This document shows positions 8,640 through 17,591 of a DNA stretch of 64,000 bases, in pieces. The notes beneath the pieces were generated by a model. That model was given only the letters and a program-made list of their open reading frames with translations. It did no database searches and was not told the origin of the DNA. The stretch's first letter is position 1. Each line of letters starts with the position of its first letter. Source of the DNA: Acidobacteriaceae bacterium (GTDB lineage: Bacteria; Acidobacteriota; Terriglobia; Terriglobales; Acidobacteriaceae); contig JANXZM010000059.1 of assembly GCA_025355505.1 (NCBI GenBank), positions 29,404-93,403 on the forward strand. The letters are read 5' to 3'. A program made the position numbers and the translations under genes.

Positions 8640-9281
8640 ATGACTTCGCTCGCCCGCGCCACTTTGCTGAAGGCAGAGTTCTTCAATCGCGATCCGCGGC
8701 GGGTGGCGCGGGCTTTGCTGGGAAAATTGCTGGTCCGGCAAACGCCCCGCGGAATTCTGGCGGGACGAATTGTCGAAACCGAGGCCTATCTCGGCAAAGG
8801 CGATACGGCGGCACACGCAGCGGCGGGACGAACGGCGCGAAATTCCGTTCTGTTTGGTCCACCCGGCCACGCCTATGTGTACTTCATCTACGGCAATCAC
8901 TACTGCCTGAATGTCTCCTGCTTGCCGGACGGAGTGCCCGGATGCGTGCTGTTTCGGGCGCTGGAGCCGGTGGCCGGCATCGAGCAGATGGCGGAGGCCC
9001 GAGGGATCGAACTCGTGAAAGAAGACGACTTCGCGAAAATTTCTTCTCTCCAGAAGATTTCCGCTGGACCGGGACGCATGTCCGAAGCGCTGGAGATCAC
9101 GCGCGAGCGGGACAACGGAAAAAGTCTGGTGAATGCGCGCTCGCACCTCCGCATTGTCGACGACGGCTATCGCGTGCGCCGCGTAACGGTCACTCCTCGT
9201 ATCGGGATCGTGAAGTCAGCCGAGCTGCCGTTACGATACTTCGTCGCCGGAAATCCATTTGTCTCGGGGTGGAGGTCGTAG
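8640..9281 (+). CDS. mpg: DNA-3-methyladenine glycosylase, AAG/MPG family
   Basis: 213 residues. Base-excision repair enzyme that flips out and removes alkylated purines. The family signature ARALLGKLLVRQTPRG is followed by GRIVETEAYLG, where the Glu of 'VETEAY' activates water. 'ARNSVLFGPPGHAYVYFIYG' and NHYCLNVSC form the nucleotide-flipping core, and KISAGPGRMSEALEIT is the C-terminal signature. Length is normal. It follows bcp closely on the same strand, so the two are likely co-expressed in the response to oxidative or alkylating damage. Confidence 0.95.
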   Translation: MTSLARATLLKAEFFNRDPRRVARALLGKLLVRQTPRGILAGRIVETEAYLGKGDTAAHAAAGRTARNSVLFGPPGHAYVYFIYGNHYCLNVSCLPDGVPGCVLFRALEPVAGIEQMAEARGIELVKEDDFAKISSLQKISAGPGRMSEALEITRERDNGKSLVNARSHLRIVDDGYRVRRVTVTPRIGIVKSAELPLRYFVAGNPFVSGWRS

Positions 9282-9294
9282 CGTTTCGTGGGGG

Positions 9295-10578
9295 CTAACG
9301 TACCTGCGCCCGGCGCTTCGCCTTGATCAGCACATCCGCCGGGTCCGGACGTCCATTCCAGAAATCCAACCGGATGCGACCGTCCACCATCTGCGTGACC
9401 GTCGCCGGAATTGAGCTGATCGTTAGGTACCATCCCTGCGGTAGCACCACGGCGTTGCGCGGACGTCCCAGGCTCCGGTCAAACACCAGTTCGTCTCCCT
9501 CCAGGCGGTAGCTCGCTGGCGCAGTGTACGTCTCCGAAATTCGCACGCGTAAGTCTTGCCCAGCCTTCACCGGAGAGAATGGCACCACGACCACCTGTGC
9601 CGCCGCGTCCACCGGCTCCCCCGCATCTATTTTTGCGGCCGCCAGTTCTGCCCCGGTCATTATTTTCGTCGCCAGCTTTTCGCCCGTATCGAGCATGTAG
9701 GCCGACGGATCCGACACTTTGCTGCCGCTGCGGACGACGTTGAAGTACTTGTCCACTCCCGGACGTGACTCCGTGTAGTCGTGATACAGGCGGAATGCGT
9801 GCGTTTCCGGCTGCTGCAGGAAGTAAACAATTTCGCGGTCCTGGTGCGCCCGCTCCGAGAGACGCTCTTGCTCGGTCTCGCCCTCGAACGGCGCTTCCCA
9901 GCTCTTCGCCGAACCCGTCGCCCGTGGCGCGGCAGCAGCGCCCGTCTGCGCGCCTAGCTTGCCTTTCACGACCAGCGGCGCCTCCGCCCCGCTGCCATTC
10001 ATGTAGCTGATCGCAATCCGTCCGTCCGGCTCGGCCAGAACCTGCGACGGCACGTTGCACGCCACCAGTTCATATCCCGCGGGCAGCACCACGCTGTTCC
10101 GCGGGATGCTCAGCGACCGGTTAAAGACGATCGCGTCGCCTTCGTGGTAGTAACTCTTGGCGTCCTTGTACGTTTTCAGGATCAGCAGGCGCGCCTGCCC
10201 TTCGGGTGGTACCGGACGCGCCAGGGTCACCTTGATGTAATCCACCGATGTGCCTTCGCCCTTCATCAGCGGGTCCTTCACCGCCTCCTCGCCGCTTACC
10301 ACTTCAAACCGCAACGGCTGTCCGGTCATCACGTCAACCACCGACTCGCCAGTGGCTACGCTGCCCTTGCGGATCGGATTGAAGTAATACTTCGCCCCGG
10401 CGGTGGTGGCCGTCACCTCGTAGCGGATCGCGAAACTTGCGCTCTCCGGCGACAGCAGTTCGTAGCGCGTGTACTCGTCCGTTTCCGTTTGCGCGGGTGC
10501 GGCCACAGCCGCCCCCTGCCCCCATACCGTCCCTGCCCCACACAACAGAACGAGCAGCCACGCAATCGCCTTGGGCAT
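9295..10578 (-). CDS. Secreted protein with a tandemly duplicated beta-rich domain
   Basis: 427 residues from the ATG at 10578 (MPKAIAWLLVLLCG), selected because GGAGGG lies 5 bases upstream; an in-frame GTG 27 bases earlier has none. A signal peptide ends near VWGQG. The mature protein is two copies of one domain. Copy 1 has AKYYFNPIRKGS, 'YYHEGDAIVFNRSLSIPRNS' and VVLPAGYELV, with DGRIAISYMNGS at its end. Copy 2 has DKYFNVVRSGS, 'YRLEGDELVFDRSLGRPRNA', VVLPQGWYLT and DGRIRLDFWNGR. I know no name for the domain. It may be surface or periplasmic; partner unknown. Confidence 0.8.
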   Translation of the reverse strand: MPKAIAWLLVLLCGAGTVWGQGAAVAAPAQTETDEYTRYELLSPESASFAIRYEVTATTAGAKYYFNPIRKGSVATGESVVDVMTGQPLRFEVVSGEEAVKDPLMKGEGTSVDYIKVTLARPVPPEGQARLLILKTYKDAKSYYHEGDAIVFNRSLSIPRNSVVLPAGYELVACNVPSQVLAEPDGRIAISYMNGSGAEAPLVVKGKLGAQTGAAAAPRATGSAKSWEAPFEGETEQERLSERAHQDREIVYFLQQPETHAFRLYHDYTESRPGVDKYFNVVRSGSKVSDPSAYMLDTGEKLATKIMTGAELAAAKIDAGEPVDAAAQVVVVPFSPVKAGQDLRVRISETYTAPASYRLEGDELVFDRSLGRPRNAVVLPQGWYLTISSIPATVTQMVDGRIRLDFWNGRPDPADVLIKAKRRAQVR

Positions 10579-10634
10579 GCACACCCTCCGTTTCATCGCA
10601 AGCACTCTATCATCTTTATCTGGGAAAACTACGG

Positions 10635-10695
10635 TCAGGCGCGTGGATCCGACATAGGAGGCGACGGCGAGCTGGGTCTTTGCGGTTTGCGGGAA
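10635..10695 (-). pseudogene. Degenerate copy of the panC 3' end
   Basis: Minus-strand bases about 10684-10635 align to panC 13880-13831 at roughly 41 of 51 positions. Read in the matching frame they give KTQLAVASYVGSTRL, against KTLVAVAAYVGTTRL in the intact PanC. The frame is closed by a TAA just upstream (near 10697) and runs on toward the next gene. The scrap and the real panC end lie in the same orientation on either side of the kinase gene. What is seen is the similarity; that it marks an insertion or duplication is inference. Confidence 0.6.
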
Positions 10696-10722
10696 TTAGC
10701 CCTGCGGCACTGCCCCTTCTTC

Positions 10723-13680
10723 CTACTGCAATTTCCCGTACTCGGCTTTTGCCTGCTTCAAGATGAGCAAATCCGGATCGGCGTCTTTCCACGCGGCAAA
10801 GAAGTCCTGGTAGGCGGACTTGGCGGACGCGGTGTTGCCTTGCAGAGCGTAGGCGCGCCCCAGCCCCAGGTGGGAGAGGTTGTAGCGAACGTCGAGAGGG
10901 CCAGCGCCGCGGTGGTCGAGAATCTTCTGGTATTCGGCCGCCGCCTTTGCTCCGTCTTTCAAACCCAGGAAGCCTTCACCACGAATGTAGTTGATCGTGT
11001 AGCCTGCGGTGCCGGGGCCACTGCCGAGTTCGTAGGGAGTGGCCACTTCCAGTCGCGCCACGGCCTGTGCCGGCTGGTTATGCTGCAGGTCGGTAAAGGC
11101 CCGGGCGACGGGAACCCAGACTTTGTTGAGCAGCGTGTCGGTGGGGCCCTGGCGAACCAGTTCTTCCGCCATTTTTTGGCTGCGCGCAGCGTCTCCGGTC
11201 TCGGCTAGCACTACCGTGGCAATCAGCCGGGTGTCGCGGTCTTGCGAGGTAGCGAGAGCCTCGGAGATTTTCTGGCGAGCTTCCGCTAGGTTGCCCAGTT
11301 GGGCTTCGTCCGCAGCCTGGTTCGCGAGAATGATCCCGCTCAATTCCTTGTATCCCAGGCGCCGGGCGCTACTTTCACTTTGAGCGTAAGCGGCGCGTGC
11401 GGGCTGTAGCCTGCCCCGCGACAACTCGCCGCGAGCATGGAACCAGACCAGAAGGGGTTCTTCCGATTTTCCGACAGCCCATTCCAGTTCGTGGCGCTGG
11501 GCGGCTTCATCGCCGCGAATGAAAGCGAGGTCGAAGAGCGTGAAATGCGCCGGGCCGCCCGTGCTCTGGGCGACCGCCTTCTCGGCCACCGCCCTAGCTT
11601 CGTCGAAGCGATTCAGGCCCTCGTAAGCGGCGGCGACGTTCTGGTAGGAGTAACTGTCTTTGGGGTCGAGGCGCATAACCTCGCTGGAACTGGCCAGGGC
11701 TTTTTCCTGCTGACCGATGGCAGCGTAGAGCAAGGAGAGGTTGTCGCGAGGCACAGTGTCGCGCGGGTAGGTTTGCACCCACTGTTCGTAGATCTCGATG
11801 GACTTCTCCACTTCCCGGGTGACCTCGCCATAGTAATGCGCCGAGATATAGAGCCTTTCACGTTCGCTGGCTCTCTCCTTCAAGTCGAAGGCCTTGGTGA
11901 TAAAACTCTCGGCCAGCCCTTGCTGCGATAGATTGCTATAGGCCACGCCCAGGGTCGCGTTAGCCATGGCGAAGTTGGGATCAAGCTCGACGGCGCGCTT
12001 GAGATGGGGAATGGCTTTCTCATCGGCAAGTCTCTGATGCTCGGCCTGGCCGAGGCTGAAGGCCTGCAAAGCTTCGAGCGACGAGGTGGTGGCCTGTTCG
12101 AGCGGCGTGGCGAACTTCTGCACCGAGCCGATGGACTCGCCGAGCTTGCCCCGCAAGCCAGAAGCCGCCCGGTCGAGCGACTTGAGCACCTGCTCCTTGC
12201 TCTCGGCCTCGACTTCTTCGCGCGCCAGCGCGTCGCCGTTCTGTGCATTCAGCGCGGAGAGGGTGATGACGTAGTGAGTACCCAGGCTGGCGATCGAGCC
12301 CGCGAGCATGGCCTTGGCGCCTTCGCGCATGCAAATCTCGCGGGCGACGTCATTGCTAATGCGTTCGTCGGGCTGGCGTCCCATGAAGCGCAGAGCCTCG
12401 CGGACGCGCGATTCCGGCAACAGGTTCAGGTAGGGAGACTGCTCCAGTTGCACGGCCAGCGCCTGCTTCAGGGTGCCGTCAAAGACGGCGTCGCCCGTCG
12501 TGTTCACGAAGTCGGCGAGAACCACCGTGTCTTTTTCAGTGAGCGCGCTGGCGCTGCGGGAGCGGAATAATAAGCCTCCGCCGATGAGGGCTGCGATCAG
12601 CACAGCGCCGGCGACGGCCGGAATCTTCCATGATTTTTTCGAACTCGTCGGCGCGACGGCAGTGCTACCGCTCGCGGGCAGCGCTGCGCCCGACGAACCG
12701 GCCGCCACCGCCGCAACGGAACCGGACGAAACCGCCTGCGCCACTGGTCTCGATCCCGAATCATGCGCCGCCGCCACCGACCCCGAACTGGCGGCCACCG
12801 CGCGTCCGGTGTCGGTGTCGCGCTTCAGGCGTTGCAAGTCGGCGCGGATATCCGCGGCGTGCTGGAAGCGCAGATTGCGGTCTTTCTCCAGCGCCTTGTT
12901 GATGACGTCTTCGAGTTTCGGGGGCAGGTCCGGATTCAGCCGGATCGGCGGAGTCGGCGCCCGATCCAGGATCGCCTGAAAAATTAGCGCCGAGGTGTCG
13001 CCGCGAAACGGCACCATCCCGGTGGCCATTTCATAGAGCACCGCTCCAAAGGAAAACAGGTCGGTGCGGGGATCGAGTTCCTTGCCCTTCGCCTGCTCCG
13101 GAGACATGTACGCCACCGTGCCAATCGCGGAACCGGGACTGGTCAGGTGCTCTTCCGCGATCGTGGCCTCCACCGTCACACCAAGCGGCTCCGATGGCCG
13201 AGTGGCAGGCTGTGTGACCTTTGCCAGCCCAAAATCCAGTATCTTCGCGTGCCCGCGCTTGGTCACAAAAATATTCGCCGGCTTAATGTCGCGATGAACG
13301 ATGCCCTGCGCGTGCGCCGCATCCAGCGCGTCGGCAATTTCAATGCCCAGCGAGAGCAGCGTGTCCAATTCCATCGGGCGGTTGCCGATGACATGTTTCA
13401 GCGTCGATCCGTCGAGGTACTCCATGACGATAAACGCCTTGCCGTCCTGCTCACCAATGTCGTGGATGGTGCAGATATTCGGATGGTTGAGCGCCGAGGC
13501 AGCCCTCGCCTCGCGGCGGAATCGCTCCAGCGACTGCCGATCCTGGGCCACATTCTCCGGAAGGAACTTCAGTGCTACGAAGCGGTCAAGGCGCGTATCC
13601 TCGGCCTTGTACACCACGCCCATGCCTCCACCGCCAAGCTTCTCGACGATGCGGTAATGCGAGACAACCTCACCAACCAT
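10723..13680 (-). CDS. Ser/Thr protein kinase with membrane helix and TPR sensor region
   Basis: 985 residues. The Hanks-type kinase domain (about 8-275) is complete: Gly-rich loop [10 protein letters not shown], Lys38 in VALKFL, catalytic HRDIKPAN (Asp131), DFG (149-151), and activation-segment end [10 protein letters not shown]. An Ala/Ser-rich linker leads to one transmembrane helix ([21 protein letters not shown], about 350-370). The C-terminal 600 residues contain TPR-like helices such as '[20 protein letters not shown]'. This layout, cytosolic kinase plus extracytoplasmic TPR region, is very common in Acidobacteriota. Substrates unknown. It separates panC from a degenerate copy of the panC 3' end. 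Confidence 0.95.
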   Translation of the reverse strand: MVGEVVSHYRIVEKLGGGGMGVVYKAEDTRLDRFVALKFLPENVAQDRQSLERFRREARAASALNHPNICTIHDIGEQDGKAFIVMEYLDGSTLKHVIGNRPMELDTLLSLGIEIADALDAAHAQGIVHRDIKPANIFVTKRGHAKILDFGLAKVTQPATRPSEPLGVTVEATIAEEHLTSPGSAIGTVAYMSPEQAKGKELDPRTDLFSFGAVLYEMATGMVPFRGDTSALIFQAILDRAPTPPIRLNPDLPPKLEDVINKALEKDRNLRFQHAADIRADLQRLKRDTDTGRAVAASSGSVAAAHDSGSRPVAQAVSSGSVAAVAAGSSGAALPASGSTAVAPTSSKKSWKIPAVAGAVLIAALIGGGLLFRSRSASALTEKDTVVLADFVNTTGDAVFDGTLKQALAVQLEQSPYLNLLPESRVREALRFMGRQPDERISNDVAREICMREGAKAMLAGSIASLGTHYVITLSALNAQNGDALAREEVEAESKEQVLKSLDRAASGLRGKLGESIGSVQKFATPLEQATTSSLEALQAFSLGQAEHQRLADEKAIPHLKRAVELDPNFAMANATLGVAYSNLSQQGLAESFITKAFDLKERASERERLYISAHYYGEVTREVEKSIEIYEQWVQTYPRDTVPRDNLSLLYAAIGQQEKALASSSEVMRLDPKDSYSYQNVAAAYEGLNRFDEARAVAEKAVAQSTGGPAHFTLFDLAFIRGDEAAQRHELEWAVGKSEEPLLVWFHARGELSRGRLQPARAAYAQSESSARRLGYKELSGIILANQAADEAQLGNLAEARQKISEALATSQDRDTRLIATVVLAETGDAARSQKMAEELVRQGPTDTLLNKVWVPVARAFTDLQHNQPAQAVARLEVATPYELGSGPGTAGYTINYIRGEGFLGLKDGAKAAAEYQKILDHRGAGPLDVRYNLSHLGLGRAYALQGNTASAKSAYQDFFAAWKDADPDLLILKQAKAEYGKLQ

Positions 13681-13803
13681 TCCTCACCCCGCGCTGGGCT
13701 GAAATTTTACGGTTGGACATCGGGCAAGTCAACCAATTCGAACGCGTTGCGAGCGTTTTAGTTTTGCAGTTTGCCCAAAGGCGTTCTCGCCAGCGATTCC
13801 GGT

Positions 13804-14649
13804 TCAGGGTTCCAAAACAGTATTGTCGATCAGCCGCGTAGTACCGACGTAGGCGGCGACAGCGACCAGTGTCTTTTGCGAGATCCGTTCAACCAGATCG
13901 AGCGTGCCGGGATCGACGACCTCAAAATAATCGAGCGCAACTAGCGGCTCGCGAGCGAAGACTTCTTTGGCGGCGGATATCAGCTTGGCGGCGTTTCTTT
14001 CCCCCGCTTGAAATTCCTGCTGGGCGCGCTGCAACGACCGTTGCAGAACGAGTGCGCGGCCGCGCTCTTCTCGATTCAGGTACGCGTTGCGGGAGCTCAT
14101 GGCCAGGCCATCGGGTTCGCGCTTGATGGGGCAGGCGATAATTTCGATGGAGAAATTCAGGTCCCGCACCATGCGCCGGATCACGGCGAGCTGCGCCGCG
14201 TCTTTCTGTCCGAAGAACGCGGCCTCGGGCTCGATGATGTGAAACAGCTTGGAGACAATCGTCGTCACACCGCGGAAATGCCCGGGGCGGGAGCGTCCGT
14301 CGAGCTTTTCGCTCAGGCCTTCGACCAACACCCAGGTGACTTCGCCATTGGGATAGATCTCTTCGACCGAAGGCGCAAAGAGAATCTCGACGCCTTCTTT
14401 TTCCAGCAGCCGGCAGTCGCGATCAAATTGGCGCGGATATTTCGATAAATCTTCTGTCGGGCCGAATTGAGTGGGATTCACGAAGATGGAAACGGCAACC
14501 GCGTCGCATTGCGCGTTTGCGGCGCGGACCAGCGACAGGTGGCCTTCATGCAGAGCGCCCATGGTCGGGACCAGGCCAAGGCGCTTGCCACTGGCGCGCG
14601 CATCGCGGGAGGCGGCGCGAGCTTCCGGAATGGTCAAGCATATTTTCAT
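13804..14649 (-). CDS. panC: Pantothenate synthetase (pantoate--beta-alanine ligase)
   Basis: 281 residues, normal length. Condenses pantoate and beta-alanine with ATP in the pathway to coenzyme A. The adenylate-forming nucleotidyl-transferase motifs are present: VPTMGALHEGHLSLV (HIGH-like), SIFVNPTQFGP, 'FFGQKDAAQLAVIRRMVRDL' and AMSSRNAYL (KMSKS-like). The C-terminal dimer domain ends with VAAYVGTTRLIDN. It follows panB and a small lipoprotein gene on the same strand, so this is a pan operon. A family C repeat lies between the lipoprotein gene and panC, in the position of its ribosome site. Confidence 0.97.
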   Translation of the reverse strand: MKICLTIPEARAASRDARASGKRLGLVPTMGALHEGHLSLVRAANAQCDAVAVSIFVNPTQFGPTEDLSKYPRQFDRDCRLLEKEGVEILFAPSVEEIYPNGEVTWVLVEGLSEKLDGRSRPGHFRGVTTIVSKLFHIIEPEAAFFGQKDAAQLAVIRRMVRDLNFSIEIIACPIKREPDGLAMSSRNAYLNREERGRALVLQRSLQRAQQEFQAGERNAAKLISAAKEVFAREPLVALDYFEVVDPGTLDLVERISQKTLVAVAAYVGTTRLIDNTVLEP

Positions 14650-14652
14650 GGC

Positions 14653-14708
14653 TCGTAGAGACGAGGCTTGCTGCGGCTCCGGAGACGGGGCAAGCCCCGT
14701 CTCTACGG
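14653..14708. repeat. Dispersed repeat family C, between lipoprotein gene and panC
   Basis: One and a half copies: GTAGAGACGAGGCTTGC at the left and the full palindrome GAGACGGGGC / GCCCCGTCTC at 14682-14704. It fills nearly the entire gap upstream of panC, so panC translation starts next to a stable hairpin. Confidence 0.75.
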
Positions 14709-14715
14709 GTGAATC

Positions 14716-15204
14716 TCAGGGCGACTCGACGAATTGAACTTCCAATTCTTTGAGGGTTCCGAGGAGCAGGGCGCGGTTCTTGCGCAGTTCTACCTTCGTC
14801 CGATCGGTGGCATCTTTGGGAACGGCTTGCACCACCAGCACCACGCGGCCGTAAGGCCATGCGCTCGATGAAAGAGAGACCAACTCGGCCGGGACTTCTT
14901 CCAGCTTCAGAATGTGAACCTCGCGATTGGAAAGATCGACGAGGCCAATTCCATCCTCGCGCACCACCAAATACGGGTTCTTCCAATCGGTCATGTCGGT
15001 AAAGTTTGGATACTTCGAGGGGTCCGCTGCAGGAATAGACTCGAGGCCGGTCGGCTGCGAGGTTTCCGTGGCTGGCGTTTGGGCAGGTTTGGAGCAGGCC
15101 GACAAAACCCCCAGCAGGATGACGATGCCGATCGTTCGCAAGACAATCGTTCGCAAGACAATCATTCGCACGACGTTTCGCACTGCGTTTTCTCCGCCCG
15201 CCAT
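14716..15204 (-). CDS. Small lipoprotein in the pan operon
   Basis: 162 residues. An unusual N-terminus carries a repeated IVLRT motif (three 15-bp DNA units at 15131-15175) before a hydrophobic stretch and the lipobox LSAC, so the mature protein probably begins at Cys. The rest has 'DMTDWKNPYLVVREDGIGLV' and a helical C-terminus, with no domain I can name. It starts by a one-base TAATG overlap with the panB stop and is followed by panC, so it is translated with the pantothenate genes. That neighbourhood need not imply a role in CoA synthesis. Confidence 0.7.
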   Translation of the reverse strand: MAGGENAVRNVVRMIVLRTIVLRTIGIVILLGVLSACSKPAQTPATETSQPTGLESIPAADPSKYPNFTDMTDWKNPYLVVREDGIGLVDLSNREVHILKLEEVPAELVSLSSSAWPYGRVVLVVQAVPKDATDRTKVELRKNRALLLGTLKELEVQFVESP

Positions 15205-16094
15205 TATCGCTGCATAGCCTGCTTGCGGTGGAGTACCGTTTCGAGTGCGGCCTGTGTTTCTTTCGGCAGGTGGTAGCTCTCGGCGTCGTTCGGGAACTGG
15301 TGCGAAACCACGTCGGCCTTAAATGCGAGTACCGATTGCGTGATCAAAGCGGCGGCGTCTCCATAGCGGCGCACGAACTTTGCCGGATGCCCAAACGTCA
15401 GGTTAACGAGGTCATGGAAGACCAGCACCTGACCATCGCAATCGGGGCCGGCGCCGATGCCAATGGTGGGCGTTTCGACCTCGGCGGTAATCATGGCCGC
15501 GACTTCGCGCGGAATGCCTTCGAGATAAATGCAGGCCACACCGGCGCGATCGAGTGCGACCGCATCGCGCATGAGTTGCTCGATGGCGTTCAGAGTCTTG
15601 CCCTGAACTTTGTAGCCGCCCATCATGTTGACCGATTGCGGCGTGAGGCCGATGTGTCCGGCGACGGGAATCTCGGCATCGATCACGCGGCGAATCACAT
15701 CCACGCGCTTCTCGCCGCCTTCCATCTTGACCGCCTCGGCGCCGCCTTCTTTCACAAAGCGCGCGGCGTTGTGAACGGCTTCGTTGGGGTCCGCCTGATA
15801 AGACCCGTAAGGCATGTCGGCGATAAGCAGCGCGTTTTTCACGCCGCGGCGCACCGCCTTGACGTGGTGCAGCATCTCGTCGACCGTGACCGAGAGCGTG
15901 TTTTCGTAGCCCAGCATGGTCATGGCCAGCGAGTCGCCGACCAGGGCAATGTCGATCCCGGCCTCGTCCACCAGGCGCGCGGTGGCGTAGTCGTAGGCGG
16001 TCAGACAGGTGATGGGCTCGCGCTGAAACTTCTTTTCGCGGAGAGTGGCAGTGGTGATCTTCTGGCGAAGTTCGCCGATAGGCGTGAGACTCAC
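15204..16094 (-). CDS. panB: 3-methyl-2-oxobutanoate hydroxymethyltransferase
   Basis: 296 residues. Transfers a hydroxymethyl group from methylene-THF to ketoisovalerate, giving ketopantoate, the first step of pantothenate synthesis. The TIM-barrel signatures are clear: PITCLTAYDYATARLVD, VGDSLAMTMLGYENTL (metal-binding Asp), IADMPYGSYQ, GGYKVQG and PTIGIGAGPDCDGQVLVFHD (substrate site). First gene of the panB-lipoprotein-panC order. The 170 bases upstream contain no other annotated gene. Confidence 0.97.
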   Translation of the reverse strand: MSLTPIGELRQKITTATLREKKFQREPITCLTAYDYATARLVDEAGIDIALVGDSLAMTMLGYENTLSVTVDEMLHHVKAVRRGVKNALLIADMPYGSYQADPNEAVHNAARFVKEGGAEAVKMEGGEKRVDVIRRVIDAEIPVAGHIGLTPQSVNMMGGYKVQGKTLNAIEQLMRDAVALDRAGVACIYLEGIPREVAAMITAEVETPTIGIGAGPDCDGQVLVFHDLVNLTFGHPAKFVRRYGDAAALITQSVLAFKADVVSHQFPNDAESYHLPKETQAALETVLHRKQAMQR

Positions 16095-16267
16095 GATGTC
16101 CTCCAGTGCCCCTCCGCAAACTGGGCGGATAGAGCCTGTACGCGTCGTCTTGCAGTAGTTGGATGACGCTGGGGGGATTATAGCTGCAAAGGGGGCGTTG
16201 GTCGATAGGCGTTGGTCGGGGCGGGAAGAAAGGCACGACGAGCAAGGAAGATGCTGGGTCGTAACAC

Positions 16268-16408
16268 ATGGTAGTAAAGCGCAATCGCGATCTGGAGCGC
16301 CGCATCGACGGGTTCTACGCCGTCTGCGAAAAGATCCTCGTGCGGACTTTGATCTTCGGATGCTTCGTTCTTGAACTCGGCAGATTTGCTAGATGGTTAT
16401 GGCGGTAG
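16268..16408 (+). CDS. Possible 46-residue membrane protein
   Basis: A short open frame, MVVKRNRDLERRIDGF followed by YAVCEKILVRTLIFGCFVLE and a basic end ARWLWR. A charged N-terminus, one hydrophobic helix and an Arg/Trp end are plausible for a small membrane protein. The nearest purine-rich site (AAGGAAG) is about 16 bases upstream, too far to be convincing. I do not recognise it. It is followed after 15 bases by a second short frame. Confidence 0.3.
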   Translation: MVVKRNRDLERRIDGFYAVCEKILVRTLIFGCFVLELGRFARWLWR

Positions 16409-16423
16409 TTGGGTTTGCGCTCC

Positions 16424-16570
16424 ATGATTTCGAGATACAAGAAACTATTCCGCTCCTCACCTGAAGCCGCGATCCTTGCGGTCTACGGGCTTGTCGATCT
16501 GATCCTGCTCCTCACCGCCGCGGAAGTTGAACGGGTTAAAGCCTTGCTTCACGCCTTGGGTGCAAGGTAA
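16424..16570 (+). CDS. Possible 48-residue protein
   Basis: Open frame MISRYKKLFRSSPEAAILAV, then YGLVDLILLLTAAEVERVKA and a short tail LLHALGAR. Helical and partly hydrophobic. No good ribosome site. It lies in the 609-base stretch (16095-16703) between panB and hicB, which otherwise shows only a weak TACAAT box near 16633 and no further gene. Confidence 0.25.
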   Translation: MISRYKKLFRSSPEAAILAVYGLVDLILLLTAAEVERVKALLHALGAR

Positions 16571-16703
16571 AAATCGGCTGCTTGCGCATTACCCGGTCAA
16601 AGGTCTGGCTGCGTCGGCTGATTCCGGACAGTACAATTTACTGGCTTCATTATGGCGGGCAACGTATTCTTAAAGTCGGTTATGAAGCATCCCAGAGATT
16701 GAA

Positions 16704-16955
16704 ATGACGGACCCCAAGAAACCATCGCGCAGCGTAAGCAGCCAGGACTTGCGATTCAACATTGAAACGGAGCGCGAAACGGACGGCCGGTGGATCGCCG
16801 AGATTTCGGACATGCCCGGCGTGCTGGCATACGGGAAGACAGAAGCGGAAGCCAAGGCAAAGGCCTACGCGCTCGCGCTTAGGGTCATCGCGGATGACGT
16901 CGAGAAATCAAAAGACGTTCCCGCGTCGATCAGCGTCACCTGCCAGTCCGCATGA
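16704..16955 (+). CDS. hicB: HicB-family antitoxin
   Basis: 83 residues. The partial RNase H-like HicB fold is seen in FNIETERETDGRWIAEISDM, then PGVLAYGKTEAEAKAKAYALALRVIADD. 'W.AE..D.PGV..YG.T..EA' is the family pattern. It binds and neutralises HicA. No separate DNA-binding domain is visible in this short version. The toxin gene starts within its last codons (ATGA overlap). Antitoxin-first order is the reverse of the classical hicAB of E. coli but common in environmental bacteria. Confidence 0.85.
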   Translation: MTDPKKPSRSVSSQDLRFNIETERETDGRWIAEISDMPGVLAYGKTEAEAKAKAYALALRVIADDVEKSKDVPASISVTCQSA

Positions 16956-17170
16956 CTCAGTGGCCCAGCACCAGGGCCCGCCGCGTCTATCGGGCGCTCT
17001 TGAAGATTGGCTGGGTGCCACTTTCGCAAACCGGTTCACACATCAAGCTTCGTCACCGCGGGTCGAAGTATCCGGATTACATCTGGGCATTCCACGATAA
17101 AGAAGAGATCGGCCCTCACATGCTGGTCCGCATTGCCAAGCATACGGGGCTGCAGCCGTCCGACTTGTAG
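16952..17170 (+). CDS. hicA: HicA-family mRNA interferase toxin
   Basis: 72 residues with a double-stranded-RNA-binding-like fold: RRVYRALLKIGWVPLSQTGS followed by HIKLRHRG. The active-site His of the 'GSHIKLRH' motif is present. The C-terminal HMLVRIAKHTGLQPSDL matches the usual end of the family. HicA cleaves mRNA and tmRNA when HicB is degraded. Translationally coupled to hicB by a 4-base overlap, and ends 17 bases before the convergent doc gene. Confidence 0.85.
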   Translation: MTQWPSTRARRVYRALLKIGWVPLSQTGSHIKLRHRGSKYPDYIWAFHDKEEIGPHMLVRIAKHTGLQPSDL

Positions 17171-17186
17171 GACTCGCGAGAGAGTT

Positions 17187-17591
17187 TCAGCGCCCCCGCC
17201 TCCGCTTCGCATTTTCCCGCAGCCATGCCGTGTAAGCAGCTTCCTCGAGCGCGCCCGCTGCCAGCGCCATGACCGCTTGGGCTGCGTCCTCCTCGCTGGC
17301 TTTGAAGTCGAAGCCGTGGAGCTCGAGGAACAGAACGCCGATCACAAACCCCGTCCGTTTATTGCCATCGACAAAAAGATGATTGCGGACGATGCCGGCT
17401 GTGTACAGGGCGGCCATTTCAACAACGTCCGAAGTGTTGGCATAGGCATGGTGCTGGCGGGGACGCGCCAGAGCGGACTCCAGAAGCCCCCGATCACGCA
17501 ACCCGGTGGCGCCGCCGTGGAGAGCCAAGAGCCGGTCGTGGATCGCGAGGACATCGCGCTCTTCGATCCAGAGTGGTTCCTTCCTTTTCAC
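17187..17591 (-). CDS. doc: Doc-type toxin of the Fic/DOC family
   Basis: 134 residues. The Fic core HLFVDGNKRTGFV has the catalytic His and the Asp/Gly-Asn-Lys-Arg nucleotide loop of Doc proteins, which phosphorylate EF-Tu; death-on-curing toxins share this length. The N-terminal 'DVLAIHDRLLALHGGATGLR' and 'DRGLLESALARPRQ' are standard Doc signatures. It overlaps the upstream antitoxin gene by 4 bases. All catalytic residues look intact, so the toxin is probably active. Confidence 0.92.
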   Translation of the reverse strand: MKRKEPLWIEERDVLAIHDRLLALHGGATGLRDRGLLESALARPRQHHAYANTSDVVEMAALYTAGIVRNHLFVDGNKRTGFVIGVLFLELHGFDFKASEEDAAQAVMALAAGALEEAAYTAWLRENAKRRRGR

